Of a stretch of 64,000 bases of DNA, positions 36,831 through 45,208 are shown one piece after another. A model generated the notes under the pieces. The model was not told the origin of the DNA and did no database searches. It was given only the letters and a program-made list of their open reading frames with translations. Numbering within the stretch: position 1 is the first letter of the stretch; every line of letters begins with the position of its first letter. A program made the translations under genes and the position numbers. The DNA comes from Tumebacillus sp. BK434 (GTDB taxonomy: Bacteria; Bacillota; Bacilli; Tumebacillales; Tumebacillaceae): assembly GCF_004340785.1 (NCBI RefSeq), contig NZ_SLXS01000001.1:620001-684000 (forward strand). Reading direction: 5' to 3'.

Positions 36831-38128
36831 TGGGAAAGCAAACAAACCTTGGCGCCGGGGAGCAACTGTCTGCGGCTGCAACTACAGGTGAATCATCCGC
36901 CGCTGGAAATTCTTCGTCAAAGCCTGCTTCAGTTTGGGGCAACCGCGATTTTTTCTGGCTGTTCGTCGGGCGGACGATCGCACAGGCCGGAACGGCGGTA
37001 ACTTCGATCGCCATCCCCTGGCTGATCTTGGAGCTGACCGGCTCGGCCACGCAGACCGGGTTGGCTTTTGCGGTCGGGTTCATCCCGTATTTGCTGCTGT
37101 CGCTGCCCGCAGGCGTCTGGGCGGACACTTGGAATCGGAAAACGCTGATGGTCGCAGCCGACAGCGGGCGCTTGCTCCTGCTGCTGTTGATTCCGCTCGT
37201 GTTGTGGCTTTTCGGCGACATCCCGATCCTCTTGCTGTTTGCAGTGCAGGCGGGCATCAGCCTGTTGTCAGCCTTGTTCGATGCAGCATACAGCGCCTGC
37301 CTGCCGAATGTAGTGCAGGCAGAGCACTTGCAGCAGGCGAATGCGGCGCTGCAGATGGGAGCTTCCTTCAGCCGCATCGGCGGCCGGGTGGGCGGGGGCC
37401 TGCTGATCGTAGTGTTCGACGCGGCGAATACGCTGCTGGTCGATGTGAGTACGTACGCGATCTCGATCCTGACGATCTATTTCATCCGGGCGTCTTTTTC
37501 AAAAGAAAGGCAGGGCAAAGCTCCGGCGAGCCTATTTGACGGGATGCGGGAAGGGCTGCGATATGTCTGGGAGCGGAAGACCCTGCGCATGCTGGCCCTG
37601 TTTTCCATGCTTGTGAATCTGGTCGGTCCGGGGATGGATCTCGCGCTGATCTACCGGGCCAATCAGGAGTTGCACCTGTCGGCCCACTGGGCAGGCTACA
37701 TCATGGCCGGATTGAGCGGCGGCATGCTCGCCGGATCGTTCTTCCTCGCACGGATCAAAAATCGGTTCAGCACGCGAAGCCTGCTCACAGTCTCCACGCT
37801 CTTGCAGGTCATTCCGCCTTTTCTGTTTGCCATCACGCACGCACCGGTGGTGTTGGTGCTGGGTCAGGTGATGATCGGATGCCTGATCATCGTCTGGAGT
37901 GTCACGACAACTACGCTCCGCCAGTCCACCGTCCCGGATGAGCTGCAGGGGAGATGCGCCAGCGTCTTTCGGATCATCGCCTGGGTGACCATTCCCCTTG
38001 GCAGCACCGTCGCAGGTGTTGTCAATGAAGCGTGGGGATCGGCCGTATTTTTCCTGATCGCCGGTAGCGTGCTTTGCCTCGTATGTTTCAGCTTTTTGCA
38101 GACGAGAAGCAAACTTGTCCTGAACTAA
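36830..38128 (+). CDS. MFS exporter downstream of the four-module NRPS
   Basis: This 432-residue protein has about 12 membrane helices and a hydrophilic N-terminus of about 40 residues. The motif AGVWADTWNRKTLMV after helix 2 and the overall order match the MFS_3/macrolide-efflux group, as in the exporter upstream of the other NRPS. It is translationally coupled to the ArsR-type regulator. Export of, or self-resistance to, the NRPS product is a reasonable inference from position and regulation. Confidence 0.87.
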   Translation: MGKQTNLGAGEQLSAAATTGESSAAGNSSSKPASVWGNRDFFWLFVGRTIAQAGTAVTSIAIPWLILELTGSATQTGLAFAVGFIPYLLLSLPAGVWADTWNRKTLMVAADSGRLLLLLLIPLVLWLFGDIPILLLFAVQAGISLLSALFDAAYSACLPNVVQAEHLQQANAALQMGASFSRIGGRVGGGLLIVVFDAANTLLVDVSTYAISILTIYFIRASFSKERQGKAPASLFDGMREGLRYVWERKTLRMLALFSMLVNLVGPGMDLALIYRANQELHLSAHWAGYIMAGLSGGMLAGSFFLARIKNRFSTRSLLTVSTLLQVIPPFLFAITHAPVVLVLGQVMIGCLIIVWSVTTTTLRQSTVPDELQGRCASVFRIIAWVTIPLGSTVAGVVNEAWGSAVFFLIAGSVLCLVCFSFLQTRSKLVLN

Positions 38129-38172
38129 AAACACGCCAACATGCACAGCACGTGCAAGATTGGCGTGTTTTT
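38127..38172. terminator. Bidirectional terminator
   Basis: Arms AAAAACACGCCAA and TTGGCGTGTTTTT enclose a loop with a smaller nested GCAC/GTGC pairing. It serves the rightward MFS gene and the leftward XRE-cupin gene, which ends 20 bases away. Confidence 0.88.
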
Positions 38173-38192
38173 CTGTCTGTTTATGCTCTGTT

Positions 38193-38711
38193 TTATTCTT
38201 TGTAGCTGGCGATCAGCAGCAGCCCGTCGGTGTCGCCGATGTTGATCACGTTGTGCGGGATGCTGGCGTTCCAGGAGAAGGCGTCGCCTTCCTCGAGAAT
38301 GACCGAATCGGAGCCGTGCTCGGCCCGGTAGCGCCCTTTGAGCACAAGGTGGCATTCGTAGCCTTCGTGAAAATGCGTCTCGCCGGTCACATCGCCCGGT
38401 TTCGACCCGACCAGCATCACGCGCAGCGGGCCGTTGGTGGTCAGGTATTCGATGTTGAAGATGCCAAACGTTTTCACCTTGCGCTCGTCCTTGCGCACGA
38501 CCGTCATCCGTTCCTTTTCGGTCATAAAAAAGTAGGTGATCGGGACGTTCAAATAGTTGGCGATCAGCTCCAAAGAGGCGATTGAAGGGGAGGTTTTGTT
38601 ATTTTCAACATTCGAGATAAACCCGCGCGACAACCCGGTCCCTTCGCAGAGCTGGGGGATGGTGATGCCTTTGCGCTTGCGGATCGCCCGAATTGTGCAG
38701 CCAATGTCCAT
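38193..38711 (-). CDS. XRE-family regulator with C-terminal cupin domain
   Basis: This 172-residue protein has an N-terminal helix-turn-helix (residues about 5-60; ITIPQLCEGTGLSRGFISNVEN) joined to a cupin sensor domain (residues about 95-170). The cupin motifs are seen as HFHEGYECHLVLKGRY and EEGDAFSWNASIPHNVIN. Such proteins bind a small ligand in the cupin barrel. It diverges from doxX, and the shared intergenic region carries three similar palindromes, so it probably controls both itself and doxX. The ATG has AAAGGAATG upstream. Confidence 0.92.
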   Translation of the reverse strand: MDIGCTIRAIRKRKGITIPQLCEGTGLSRGFISNVENNKTSPSIASLELIANYLNVPITYFFMTEKERMTVVRKDERKVKTFGIFNIEYLTTNGPLRVMLVGSKPGDVTGETHFHEGYECHLVLKGRYRAEHGSDSVILEEGDAFSWNASIPHNVINIGDTDGLLLIASYKE

Positions 38712-38745
38712 CGCAGGTCACATTCCTTTATCTGAGTGTACTTTC

Positions 38746-38754
38746 ACTATAGCA
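38746..38754 (-). promoter_or_regulatory. Extended -10 promoter of the XRE-cupin gene
   Basis: Read leftwards the sequence is TGCTATAGT, an extended -10 element about 35 bases before the start codon. No good -35 is visible, which suits an extended -10 promoter. Confidence 0.5.
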
Positions 38755-38781
38755 GACGGGGAGCAAGTTTCGCTAGTTCGT

Positions 38782-38818
38782 AGTTCATAATGGTGAACTT
38801 AGTTTCACTTGGGTGAAA
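38782..38818. promoter_or_regulatory. Two adjacent palindromic operators upstream of doxX
   Basis: AGTTCA-TAATGG-TGAACT (38782-38799) and TTTCAC-TTGG-GTGAAA (38803-38818) are perfect inverted repeats with related half-sites, AGTT(T)CA / TGAA(A)CT. They lie directly upstream of the doxX -35 box and between the divergent genes, so they are probable sites for the XRE-cupin regulator. Confidence 0.65.
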
Positions 38819-38824
38819 ATGTGT

Positions 38825-38854
38825 TTGACAGCCTGCGGGGGAGGGTGATATGCT
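38825..38854 (+). promoter_or_regulatory. Promoter of doxX
   Basis: TTGACA (38825-38830), an 18-base spacer and TATGCT (38849-38854) are visible. Operator-like palindromes stand on both sides. Confidence 0.65.
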
Positions 38855-38876
38855 TTTTGTGCGAAATACAAAACTT

Positions 38877-38895
38877 AGTTCACTTACATGAAACT
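38877..38895. promoter_or_regulatory. Third operator-like repeat, in the doxX leader
   Basis: AGTTCACTTACATGAAACT is an imperfect inverted repeat with the same half-sites as the two palindromes upstream. It lies just after the predicted transcription start, where bound protein would block transcription. Confidence 0.55.
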
Positions 38896-38916
38896 ATTTG
38901 GAGGATGATTTTGAAG

Positions 38917-39333
38917 ATGAATAAAAACACCTTAGCGTTAACGCTGCTGCGGGTTGTGTTTGGATTGACGTTCCTGTTCCACGGCTGGCAAAAGATGCAG
39001 ATGGGGCTCGGAAACGTCGGCGGTTACTTCGCCAGCCTCGGTCTGCCGTCCTGGCTGGCTTACGTGGTCGGCAACCTGGAGCTCTTCGGCGGGCTTTTGC
39101 TGATTATCGGTCTCCTGACCCGCTACATCTCGCTGTCGTTCGTGATCGTGATGATCGGTGCCATCTTCTCGGCGAAGCTCGGCAACGGCTTCCTCGGCGC
39201 AGACGGCCAGCCGGGCTATGAGATCGACATCGTGCTACTGACGATCGGCGCATTCTTCGCGATCTCCGGCAGCACCGGCTACTCGGCCGATGCGCTGTTT
39301 AAAAATCAAGGCAAAGAGTCGATCAAAGCATAG
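38917..39333 (+). CDS. DoxX-family membrane protein
   Basis: This 138-residue protein has four membrane helices, beginning MNKNTLALTLLRVVFGLTF and showing the family segment FHGWQKMQMG after helix 1 and NLELFGGLLLIIGLLTR. DoxX-like proteins are linked to redox or thiosulfate/quinone processes, but many have no defined role. The frame extends further upstream, but the GGAGGA at 38900-38905 points to the ATG at 38917. Control by the adjacent XRE-cupin regulator is strongly suggested by operator placement. Confidence 0.88.
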   Translation: MNKNTLALTLLRVVFGLTFLFHGWQKMQMGLGNVGGYFASLGLPSWLAYVVGNLELFGGLLLIIGLLTRYISLSFVIVMIGAIFSAKLGNGFLGADGQPGYEIDIVLLTIGAFFAISGSTGYSADALFKNQGKESIKA

Positions 39334-39341
39334 GGAGTAAG

Positions 39342-39374
39342 AAAAGGCAGGGCCTCGCGGCTCTGCCTTTTTTC
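39342..39374 (+). terminator. Terminator of doxX
   Basis: AAAAGGCAG-GGCC-TCGC-GGCT-CTGCCTTTTTT forms a stem with one G-T pair, nine bases after the stop. A further hairpin GCTGATC/GATCAGC with TTTTCTTTT lies at about 39394-39423. Confidence 0.85.
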
Positions 39375-39486
39375 TGTATACACTTGTGGTGTTGCTGATC
39401 GACTGATGATCAGCTTTTCTTTTCAGTTAACATAATATATATTATCGGACGTAATATGAAATCCACAAATCATAGCAACATACAGT

Positions 39487-39519
39487 AAAAAGCCCCTGCT
39501 TACCTGCAGGGGCTTTTTT
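39487..39519. terminator. Terminator of the leftward oxidoreductase operon
   Basis: The perfect stem AAAAGCCCCTGC/GCAGGGGCTTTT has loop TTACCT with A- and T-runs on both strands. It lies just beyond the oxidoreductase stop codon. Confidence 0.9.
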
Positions 39520-39520
39520 A

Positions 39521-40432
39521 TTATGCCAGCGAGATGATGATATTCCCCTTCTTGTGCCCGGTCTCGACATAGCGGTGCGCGTCGGGGATCTGATCCAGCG
39601 GGTAGCGGCGGTCGATGACCGGTTGCAGCTTTCCTTGTGCCAGCAGATCGGTCAGGAACAGCAGATCTTCCATCAGCACTTTGGCAATTCCTTGCCCGTC
39701 GACCGTCACGTAGGTGCCGTTCGGTGTCAACGACTGCGTGCAGTGCGATTTCTTGGTTTTCCCGACGGCATCAAAGACGAGATCGTACTGCATGCCGCTT
39801 TTGGTAAAATCGTCCGTTCGGTAATCGATGACCCGATCGGCTCCGAGCGATTGCACCAATTCGTGATTGGCAGCGCTGCAGACAGCTGTCACGTGCGCTC
39901 CGAAATGCTTGGCAAGCTGGACCACAGAAGTCCCGACAGCTCCGGAAGCGCCGTAAACGAGAATGTTATGACCGATCTGGAGCTTTCCCTTCCTGAGAAA
40001 ATGCATGGCGGTCGTTCCGCCAAATAGAATGGCCACAGCGTCCTCATCGGCCACGCTTGCCGGTGTGCTCGCCACCAGACCGGCTTCCGGCAGGCAGATG
40101 TACTCGGCATGTGCGCCAAAGCGCATCCCTGTAAAGGCGAACACGCGGTCTCCTTTCTTGTATCGGGTTACATGCTTGCCGGTTTCCTCGACTTCCCCTG
40201 CCAGTTCGACCCCGAGTATCGCCTTTCTTGGTTTGCGGAGACCTAAAAAGAGCCGCATCGGGAGCCAGAGCAAGAGCGGACTCTTGAAGCCCCGCACTCG
40301 GCAATCTCCTGACGTGACGGTTGTCGCATGAATGCGGATTAGGATCTCATTGTCCTTGGGCACAGGTTTTGCCACCTCTTGGAGCTTCAACACGTCCGGC
40401 GATCCGTATTGCGTACAGACCATTGCTTGCAT
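39521..40432 (-). CDS. NAD(P)-dependent quinone oxidoreductase-like (MDR family)
   Basis: This 303-residue medium-chain dehydrogenase/reductase of the zinc-independent quinone-oxidoreductase type would reduce quinones or enones with NAD(P)H. The cofactor fingerprint is VYGASGAVGTSVVQLAKHFGAHVTAVCS-like, and the N-terminal GroES-like domain reads GSPDVLKLQEVAKPVP. No structural zinc cysteine cluster is seen. The frame opens 30 codons earlier, but GGGGAGA about seven bases before the ATG at 40432 sets the start. It follows a small XRE regulator by about 20 bases and is probably in the same operon. Confidence 0.88.
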   Translation of the reverse strand: MQAMVCTQYGSPDVLKLQEVAKPVPKDNEILIRIHATTVTSGDCRVRGFKSPLLLWLPMRLFLGLRKPRKAILGVELAGEVEETGKHVTRYKKGDRVFAFTGMRFGAHAEYICLPEAGLVASTPASVADEDAVAILFGGTTAMHFLRKGKLQIGHNILVYGASGAVGTSVVQLAKHFGAHVTAVCSAANHELVQSLGADRVIDYRTDDFTKSGMQYDLVFDAVGKTKKSHCTQSLTPNGTYVTVDGQGIAKVLMEDLLFLTDLLAQGKLQPVIDRRYPLDQIPDAHRYVETGHKKGNIIISLA

Positions 40433-40451
40433 CAGGATCTCTCCCCTTCTT

Positions 40452-40682
40452 TCATTTATCTTCGTCAAGTTCATCTTCATAAGAGAACACTTCTTCCAGC
40501 GGCAAGCCGAACACGCGGGCAATGCGGAACGCCAGCTCCAGCGAGGGCGAGTATTTTTCTTTTTCGATCGCGACGATCGTTTGGCGCGTCACCCCGACAC
40601 GGTCGGCCAATTGCTGCTGTGTCATTTCCTGGTGATGAAAACGCAAGCTGCGAATCTGGTTGCGGATTAAACTCTTGCCCAT
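40452..40682 (-). CDS. Small XRE-family regulator (YgzD-like)
   Basis: This 76-residue helix-turn-helix protein has the HTH at MTQQQLADRVGVTRQTIVAIEKEKYSPSLELAFRIA, followed by the acidic tail EVFSYEDELDEDK. The start ATG is one base after the stop of the membrane-protein gene, with GGAGAGGAG about six bases upstream. Small regulators of this kind are commonly paired with short membrane proteins in Firmicutes, where the pair behaves as one unit. Its target is probably its own operon. Confidence 0.88.
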   Translation of the reverse strand: MGKSLIRNQIRSLRFHHQEMTQQQLADRVGVTRQTIVAIEKEKYSPSLELAFRIARVFGLPLEEVFSYEDELDEDK

Positions 40683-40683
40683 T

Positions 40684-41130
40684 TCAGACTCCTCTCCGAT
40701 AGTAGTAAAGCTGGACGACCGTTCCGACCATCGCTGCCGCAAAGCCGGAGACAAGTAAGATCATGAACATCGCCGCGACAGGCAGCTCCAGTACCAAGGC
40801 GATCATCGCCGCCAAGAAACCGAAGACAAACACATAGTTGGAAATACGGGTTGATTTCAGCTCGATGATCCGGTCGAGCTCATCGATGATCAGCGGGGCC
40901 TTTTCACCCGATACGACCGCGTGCAGAATCGAGAACAGAATCGAAATGATGAGGTTGAAGATAATCGACACGATGATCAGCTTTAAGACGAAAGCGCCCC
41001 AGAATTTCAACGAGCTTTCTTGAAACAGACTCCCGCCTTCGTAGGTCTGTATCGCATACCACACGTACAGGACAAAAATCAGGACGGTGCTGAGCAGGGT
41101 CACGATCCCCTTTTTTTCTTGATAGGACAT
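40684..41130 (-). CDS. Four-helix membrane protein paired with the XRE regulator
   Basis: This 148-residue protein has two membrane helices at the N-terminus (TLLSTVLIFVLYVWYAI and FVLKLIIVSIIFNLIISILFSIL), a charged middle segment (IIDELDRIIELKSTRISNYVF) and two more helices. It resembles the DUF2178-type partners of small XRE regulators. GGGGGAG precedes the ATG at 41130; the frame extends further upstream without a ribosome binding site. Function unknown. Confidence 0.8.
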   Translation of the reverse strand: MSYQEKKGIVTLLSTVLIFVLYVWYAIQTYEGGSLFQESSLKFWGAFVLKLIIVSIIFNLIISILFSILHAVVSGEKAPLIIDELDRIIELKSTRISNYVFVFGFLAAMIALVLELPVAAMFMILLVSGFAAAMVGTVVQLYYYRRGV

Positions 41131-41447
41131 TCGCAGTTCTCCCCCTTCTTGCGTAAAATGAATTGTACATGATGACATGTATAACGTACTTGATGTAAAA
41201 AATATATTACATATACCCAAATTTAGCAAGCATGCAGTTCACCAAACGTTTTTTCTGCGAGTGGACGAGACTGCGCTTTTCCTTTGATCTGGCTCATGAA
41301 CAGCAGGGTCAAGAGCGCCAGGAACAGCACCAGTGCCTCGGAGCCGAACGCAGGGGTTCCTTCGCAGACACAAAGAAAACAAAACGAACATTCATGGTTT
41401 GACAAAATCTACACATCCTAGAAAAAACACCAACGCGAGGTGCCTGA
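41131..41447. other. Intergenic region between divergent operons
   Basis: It holds the promoters of the leftward membrane-protein operon and the rightward germination operon, which I cannot place with confidence. A leftward 60-codon frame (41223-41405) contains one hydrophobic segment (ALVLFLALLTLLFM) but lacks a convincing ribosome binding site and start. I do not call it a gene. Confidence 0.5.
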
Positions 41448-42554
41448 ATGAGTCAACCGAAAGAGCGCATCTCTACCCTGCAAATGGCAATGATCTTGAT
41501 CTCGTTTGTCGGGATCAGCGATCATGTGGTGATCATCCCTGTTCTGTTGCGAACGGGCGGTCGGGATGCCTGGATCTCCGTCTTAGCGGCAGCGCTCCTG
41601 ATGGCGCTGTGGATTCTGCTGTTGCACCTGATCATGAAAAAGAGCGGGCAGCAACACGTGGTAGATTGGGTGCAAGAGAAAGCGGGACGGCTGCTTTCCG
41701 TTCCGCTGACGGCGATCTTGGTGCTGCAGATGGCGATCATCGCCTACATCACGATTCAGGACACTACGACCTGGCTGTATCTGATGTATCTCTATCTGAC
41801 ACCAAGACCGATCTTGTTCATTCTGTTTACCCTGCTTTGCGTGTTTCAGGCATCGTTTGGCATCCGCGCGATCGCGATCGCCAACGGAATCCTGCTGCCC
41901 TTTGTCATCGTGCTCGGCTTCTTTGTGATGAGCGCCAACATCCCCAACAAGGACTACGCGCTGTTGCTGCCGATCTTGGAGAACGGTCCGGCTCCGGTGC
42001 TGAAAGGAATCGTTCCGGCAGCTTCCGGAATGTTCGAGCTCATCCTCTTCATGCTGCTCCAGCATCGGATCAAAAAGCAGGTCAAGAAACGCGCGCTGTA
42101 TTTGGTAGGCTTCTTTACCGTCATGCTGACCCTCGGTCCGTTGACCGGGGCGATCGCCGAATTTGGTCCCTATGAAGGCGGCAATCTGCGCTATACGGCG
42201 TCAGAGGAATGGAGGATCGTCTCCCTGTCCCGCGTCTTTGAACATGTGGATTTTCTGGCGGTCTACCAATGGATGGTCGGCAGCTTTATCCGCAGTTCGG
42301 TCGCCATCTTCTTGATTCCAGAGCTGCTCCGGCTGCCGAAGCCGAAGCAGCGCAAGCGCGCCATCTGGATCATCGGCGCCTTGCTGATCGCCGTCTTATT
42401 TATCCCCGTTGAAGATGATCCGCTGCAAAGGGTGATCGAGCACTACCTGATCCCCTATAATTTCTGGTTGGCGCTCGGTGTGACGGCTGTGCTGCTGCCC
42501 TTGTGCTTTGTCAAACGATCCAAGAAAGGAGGCGAGACATATCAACGATCCTAA
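41448..42554 (+). CDS. Spore germination receptor B subunit (GerB/YndE-type permease)
   Basis: This 368-residue integral membrane protein of the endospore amino-acid permease family would form the germinant-binding subunit of a nutrient receptor in the spore inner membrane. It has about ten hydrophobic helices beginning with STLQMAMILISFVGISDHVVIIP. A GAGGTG ribosome binding site lies about five bases before the ATG. It is the first gene of a B-A-C ordered receptor operon, and the following gene starts inside or just after its 3' end. The germinant cannot be predicted. Confidence 0.92.
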   Translation: MSQPKERISTLQMAMILISFVGISDHVVIIPVLLRTGGRDAWISVLAAALLMALWILLLHLIMKKSGQQHVVDWVQEKAGRLLSVPLTAILVLQMAIIAYITIQDTTTWLYLMYLYLTPRPILFILFTLLCVFQASFGIRAIAIANGILLPFVIVLGFFVMSANIPNKDYALLLPILENGPAPVLKGIVPAASGMFELILFMLLQHRIKKQVKKRALYLVGFFTVMLTLGPLTGAIAEFGPYEGGNLRYTASEEWRIVSLSRVFEHVDFLAVYQWMVGSFIRSSVAIFLIPELLRLPKPKQRKRAIWIIGALLIAVLFIPVEDDPLQRVIEHYLIPYNFWLALGVTAVLLPLCFVKRSKKGGETYQRS

Positions 42555-44058
42555 TCTTCAATCGGGCGACCATCGGTCGCCGGTGCATACCAAGCTGTCT
42601 GACAACGAGGCATGGGTCAAGCAGGCATTTGGGAAAACAGAAGAAGTAATGATTCAATCGATGCAGCTCCCGGAACAAAATCAGATCCGCCGCGTGCTGA
42701 TCGTTTACAGTGCCGAGCTGTGTGACCTGCAGCGATTGAATCAGCAGGTGCTTCCCAGTGCGCAGACGATGTTTCAGACCGGCGCTTTGTCCAAGGGCGA
42801 CCCACAGGAGATCGTGTCCGCATGGACTTTTTCCCCTCTTCGGTACGAGCGGGAGTTGGAAAACATGATCGTTCCAATTTTTGAAGGCATGGCCGTCCTG
42901 TTTTTCGACGGCATCCCGTACGCCTTTCTCGCTGGAATCTCCAAACCTCCACAGCGGGAACCTGCTGAACCGAACACGGAGATCTCGGTCAAAGGACCGC
43001 GCGACGGATTTACAGAAGAGCTGTTCATCAATCTGGGATTGATCCGCAAGCGGTTGAAAACCAACTCGCTGGAAGTTGAGATGTTTCGGGTGGGCAAGCG
43101 CAGCCAAACCCGTATCTCGCTCCTGTATCTGCGGGATGTTGCAAAAGAGTCGGTCATCTCCGATGTGCGGGAGCGGATCAACAAAATCGACTCGGACGGA
43201 GTGTACAGCACTTCGCAACTCGAAGAGCAGATCGTCGACTCCAAATTGTCGATCTTCCCGCAGATGGACTATACCGGGCGGCCCGATTATGCGACAGATT
43301 CGCTGCTCAAGGGCCGGTTCGTGCTGGTGATCGACGGCGTTCCGGTCGTGCTGATCGCTCCATGCAACCTGTTTTTGATGCTCAAAGCTTCTGAAGACCT
43401 GTATACCAACTACTTCTACGGCGCGTTTGAGCGGGCGCTGCGCATCTTGGGCTTGCTGATCGCCGTGCTGCTTCCGGGTTTTTATGTCGCGATCACCAGC
43501 TTTCATCAGGACCAGATTCCGCTCACCCTGCTCGCCACCTTGCTGATCGCGCGCAAAGGGATCCCGTTCACGGTGCCGCTGGAATCGTTTCTGATGCTCT
43601 TGCTCTTTGAGCTGTTCCGGGAAGCGGGCATGCGGCTGCCGGGCAAAGTCGGACAAACGCTGGCGGTGGTCGGCGGCCTGATCATCGGAGATGCGGCGAT
43701 TCGCGCCGGAATTGCCAGCCCTTCGCTGCTGGTCGTCGCCGGGACGACCGCTGTGACCACGTTTACCCTGATCAACCAGTCGCTGGCTGGTGCCGTCTCG
43801 ATTTTGCGCTTTTTGATCATGGTGTTGTGCTCGTTTTTGGGACTGTTTGGTTTCTTCATCGGGGTGTTTGCGGTCATCGCTTACATGTCCAGCCTTCGCT
43901 CATTCGGTGCCCCCTATCTGGCGCCGGCCGCTCCTTTGTACTGGAAGGACCTCCACGGAATCCTCCTGCGCATGCCGGGAACCAAGATGCAGCGTCGTCC
44001 CGGTTTTTTGAAACTGAAGGACAAGACGAGAAAAGGCGGGACGTACGATGAAGAATAA
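42508..44058 (+). CDS. Spore germination receptor A subunit (GerA family)
   Basis: This is the A subunit of a nutrient germination receptor: a hydrophilic N-terminal domain (about residues 1-290, with MDYTGRPDYATDSLLKGRFVLVIDG near its end) followed by about five membrane helices. The start is unresolved. The open frame begins with TTG 42508, which has no ribosome binding site. The strong AAAGGAGG at 42525-42532 lies inside that frame and is correctly spaced (8 bases) only to ATC 42541. The next standard starts, GTG 42583 and ATG 42649, lack a ribosome binding site. The gene overlaps gerB, and its 3' end overlaps the C-subunit gene by 11 bases. Confidence 0.9.
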   Translation: MSNDPRKEARHINDPNLQSGDHRSPVHTKLSDNEAWVKQAFGKTEEVMIQSMQLPEQNQIRRVLIVYSAELCDLQRLNQQVLPSAQTMFQTGALSKGDPQEIVSAWTFSPLRYERELENMIVPIFEGMAVLFFDGIPYAFLAGISKPPQREPAEPNTEISVKGPRDGFTEELFINLGLIRKRLKTNSLEVEMFRVGKRSQTRISLLYLRDVAKESVISDVRERINKIDSDGVYSTSQLEEQIVDSKLSIFPQMDYTGRPDYATDSLLKGRFVLVIDGVPVVLIAPCNLFLMLKASEDLYTNYFYGAFERALRILGLLIAVLLPGFYVAITSFHQDQIPLTLLATLLIARKGIPFTVPLESFLMLLLFELFREAGMRLPGKVGQTLAVVGGLIIGDAAIRAGIASPSLLVVAGTTAVTTFTLINQSLAGAVSILRFLIMVLCSFLGLFGFFIGVFAVIAYMSSLRSFGAPYLAPAAPLYWKDLHGILLRMPGTKMQRRPGFLKLKDKTRKGGTYDEE

Positions 44059-45208
44059 GCGGCGGGTCTTGGTTCTTTTGCTGCTGGTCATGTCCCTTTC
44101 CCTGTCCGGGTGTTGGAGCTACAAAACGCTGGAACACTTGAGTTACATTCACTCGATCGGCATTGATTATCGGGACGGGAAGTTTTTTATCTACGCCCAA
44201 TTTCCCAATTTCACACTGCTTAGCAAGGTGGAAGGTGCGGGGCAGTCTGAGAACGCCACTCCGATCTTTGTGGGCAAAGGCGTTGGCGAGACGTTTAACA
44301 TGGCGTTGTATGATCTGTATCATACGATGCAGCGCCGCCTGTTTTGGAGCCATCTGACCACGATTGTGATGACCGAGGCGACGATGAAGATGGAAGTGGA
44401 TCAGATCCTCGATCTTTTCCAGCGTTTTGGGGAGTATCGGCCGACATTCTGGGTCTATATCACCGATGAGAATCTGGAAGATATTTTTCTGTCCACCCAT
44501 GTGTTTGACTCGTCCCCTGTCTTTTCCAAACTGGGTGATCCGATCGACATGAACAGACAGGACTCTTACCCGGTACTGCCACAGCGCATGTTCCGCTATA
44601 TGGCGATGCAGAGGGAGCCCGCTCACACGATGATCGTGCCAAGCTTAGGCAGCACGAAGACACGGTGGTTTGATGAGAATAGAAAGTACCGAGTGATGCA
44701 CTTTGACGGCTATACGATATTCAAGAACAAGAAATGGAAAGGGCGCTTGTCTTACGATGAGGCGCAAGGGCTTCTGTGGCTCAATCCGGATCTGGTACGC
44801 TCCCCGCTGACGATCAAATTAAACAAAAAAAGCGTGTTCACCATAGTGATCCTCAAGCCGGACGTGAAGATCATTCCGATCCTCAAGCCTGACCGGGTCC
44901 AATTTGCGCTCAAGATTCGCCTAAAAGGGCATGTCACCCAACTGAGCGGCGTCCGCGATGAGAAACGCTTGGTCGAGGCGGCCATCAATCAGATCAAAAA
45001 GCAGATTCGGTTGACCTATAACAAGGGGCTGGAGATCGACGCCGATGTGCTCAACCTCTCCGATTCGGTCTATCGCAAGCACCCGCAGGCGTGGAAGAAG
45101 TTTGCGAAAAACAACGAACTGCCACTGCAGGAAGATACGCTGGCTGACGTCAAGGTGCATTTGGAAGTGATGCACTATGGCAAGAAGCTGCATTTTGATC
45201 AGAAATAA
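44048..45208 (+). CDS. Spore germination lipoprotein, Ger(x)C family
   Basis: This 386-residue C subunit of the germination receptor is anchored by lipid to the spore inner membrane. The signal peptide ends in a lipobox LSGC (Cys about residue 22) followed by WSYKTLEHLSYIHSIGIDY, the typical GerC start. Its ATG lies within the last codons of the A-subunit gene, so translation is coupled. A strong terminator follows at once, which closes the three-gene operon. Confidence 0.93.
   Translation: MKNKRRVLVLLLLVMSLSLSGCWSYKTLEHLSYIHSIGIDYRDGKFFIYAQFPNFTLLSKVEGAGQSENATPIFVGKGVGETFNMALYDLYHTMQRRLFWSHLTTIVMTEATMKMEVDQILDLFQRFGEYRPTFWVYITDENLEDIFLSTHVFDSSPVFSKLGDPIDMNRQDSYPVLPQRMFRYMAMQREPAHTMIVPSLGSTKTRWFDENRKYRVMHFDGYTIFKNKKWKGRLSYDEAQGLLWLNPDLVRSPLTIKLNKKSVFTIVILKPDVKIIPILKPDRVQFALKIRLKGHVTQLSGVRDEKRLVEAAINQIKKQIRLTYNKGLEIDADVLNLSDSVYRKHPQAWKKFAKNNELPLQEDTLADVKVHLEVMHYGKKLHFDQK

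Noticed and set aside
39425-39445. AT-rich palindrome ATAATATATATTAT as a regulatory site
   Set aside because: Short AT palindromes arise easily in AT-rich gaps, and it lies between two terminators with no promoter to control.
41223-41405. Leftward 60-codon frame with a hydrophobic segment
   Set aside because: No ribosome binding site or convincing start. It begins within the promoter region of the germination operon.
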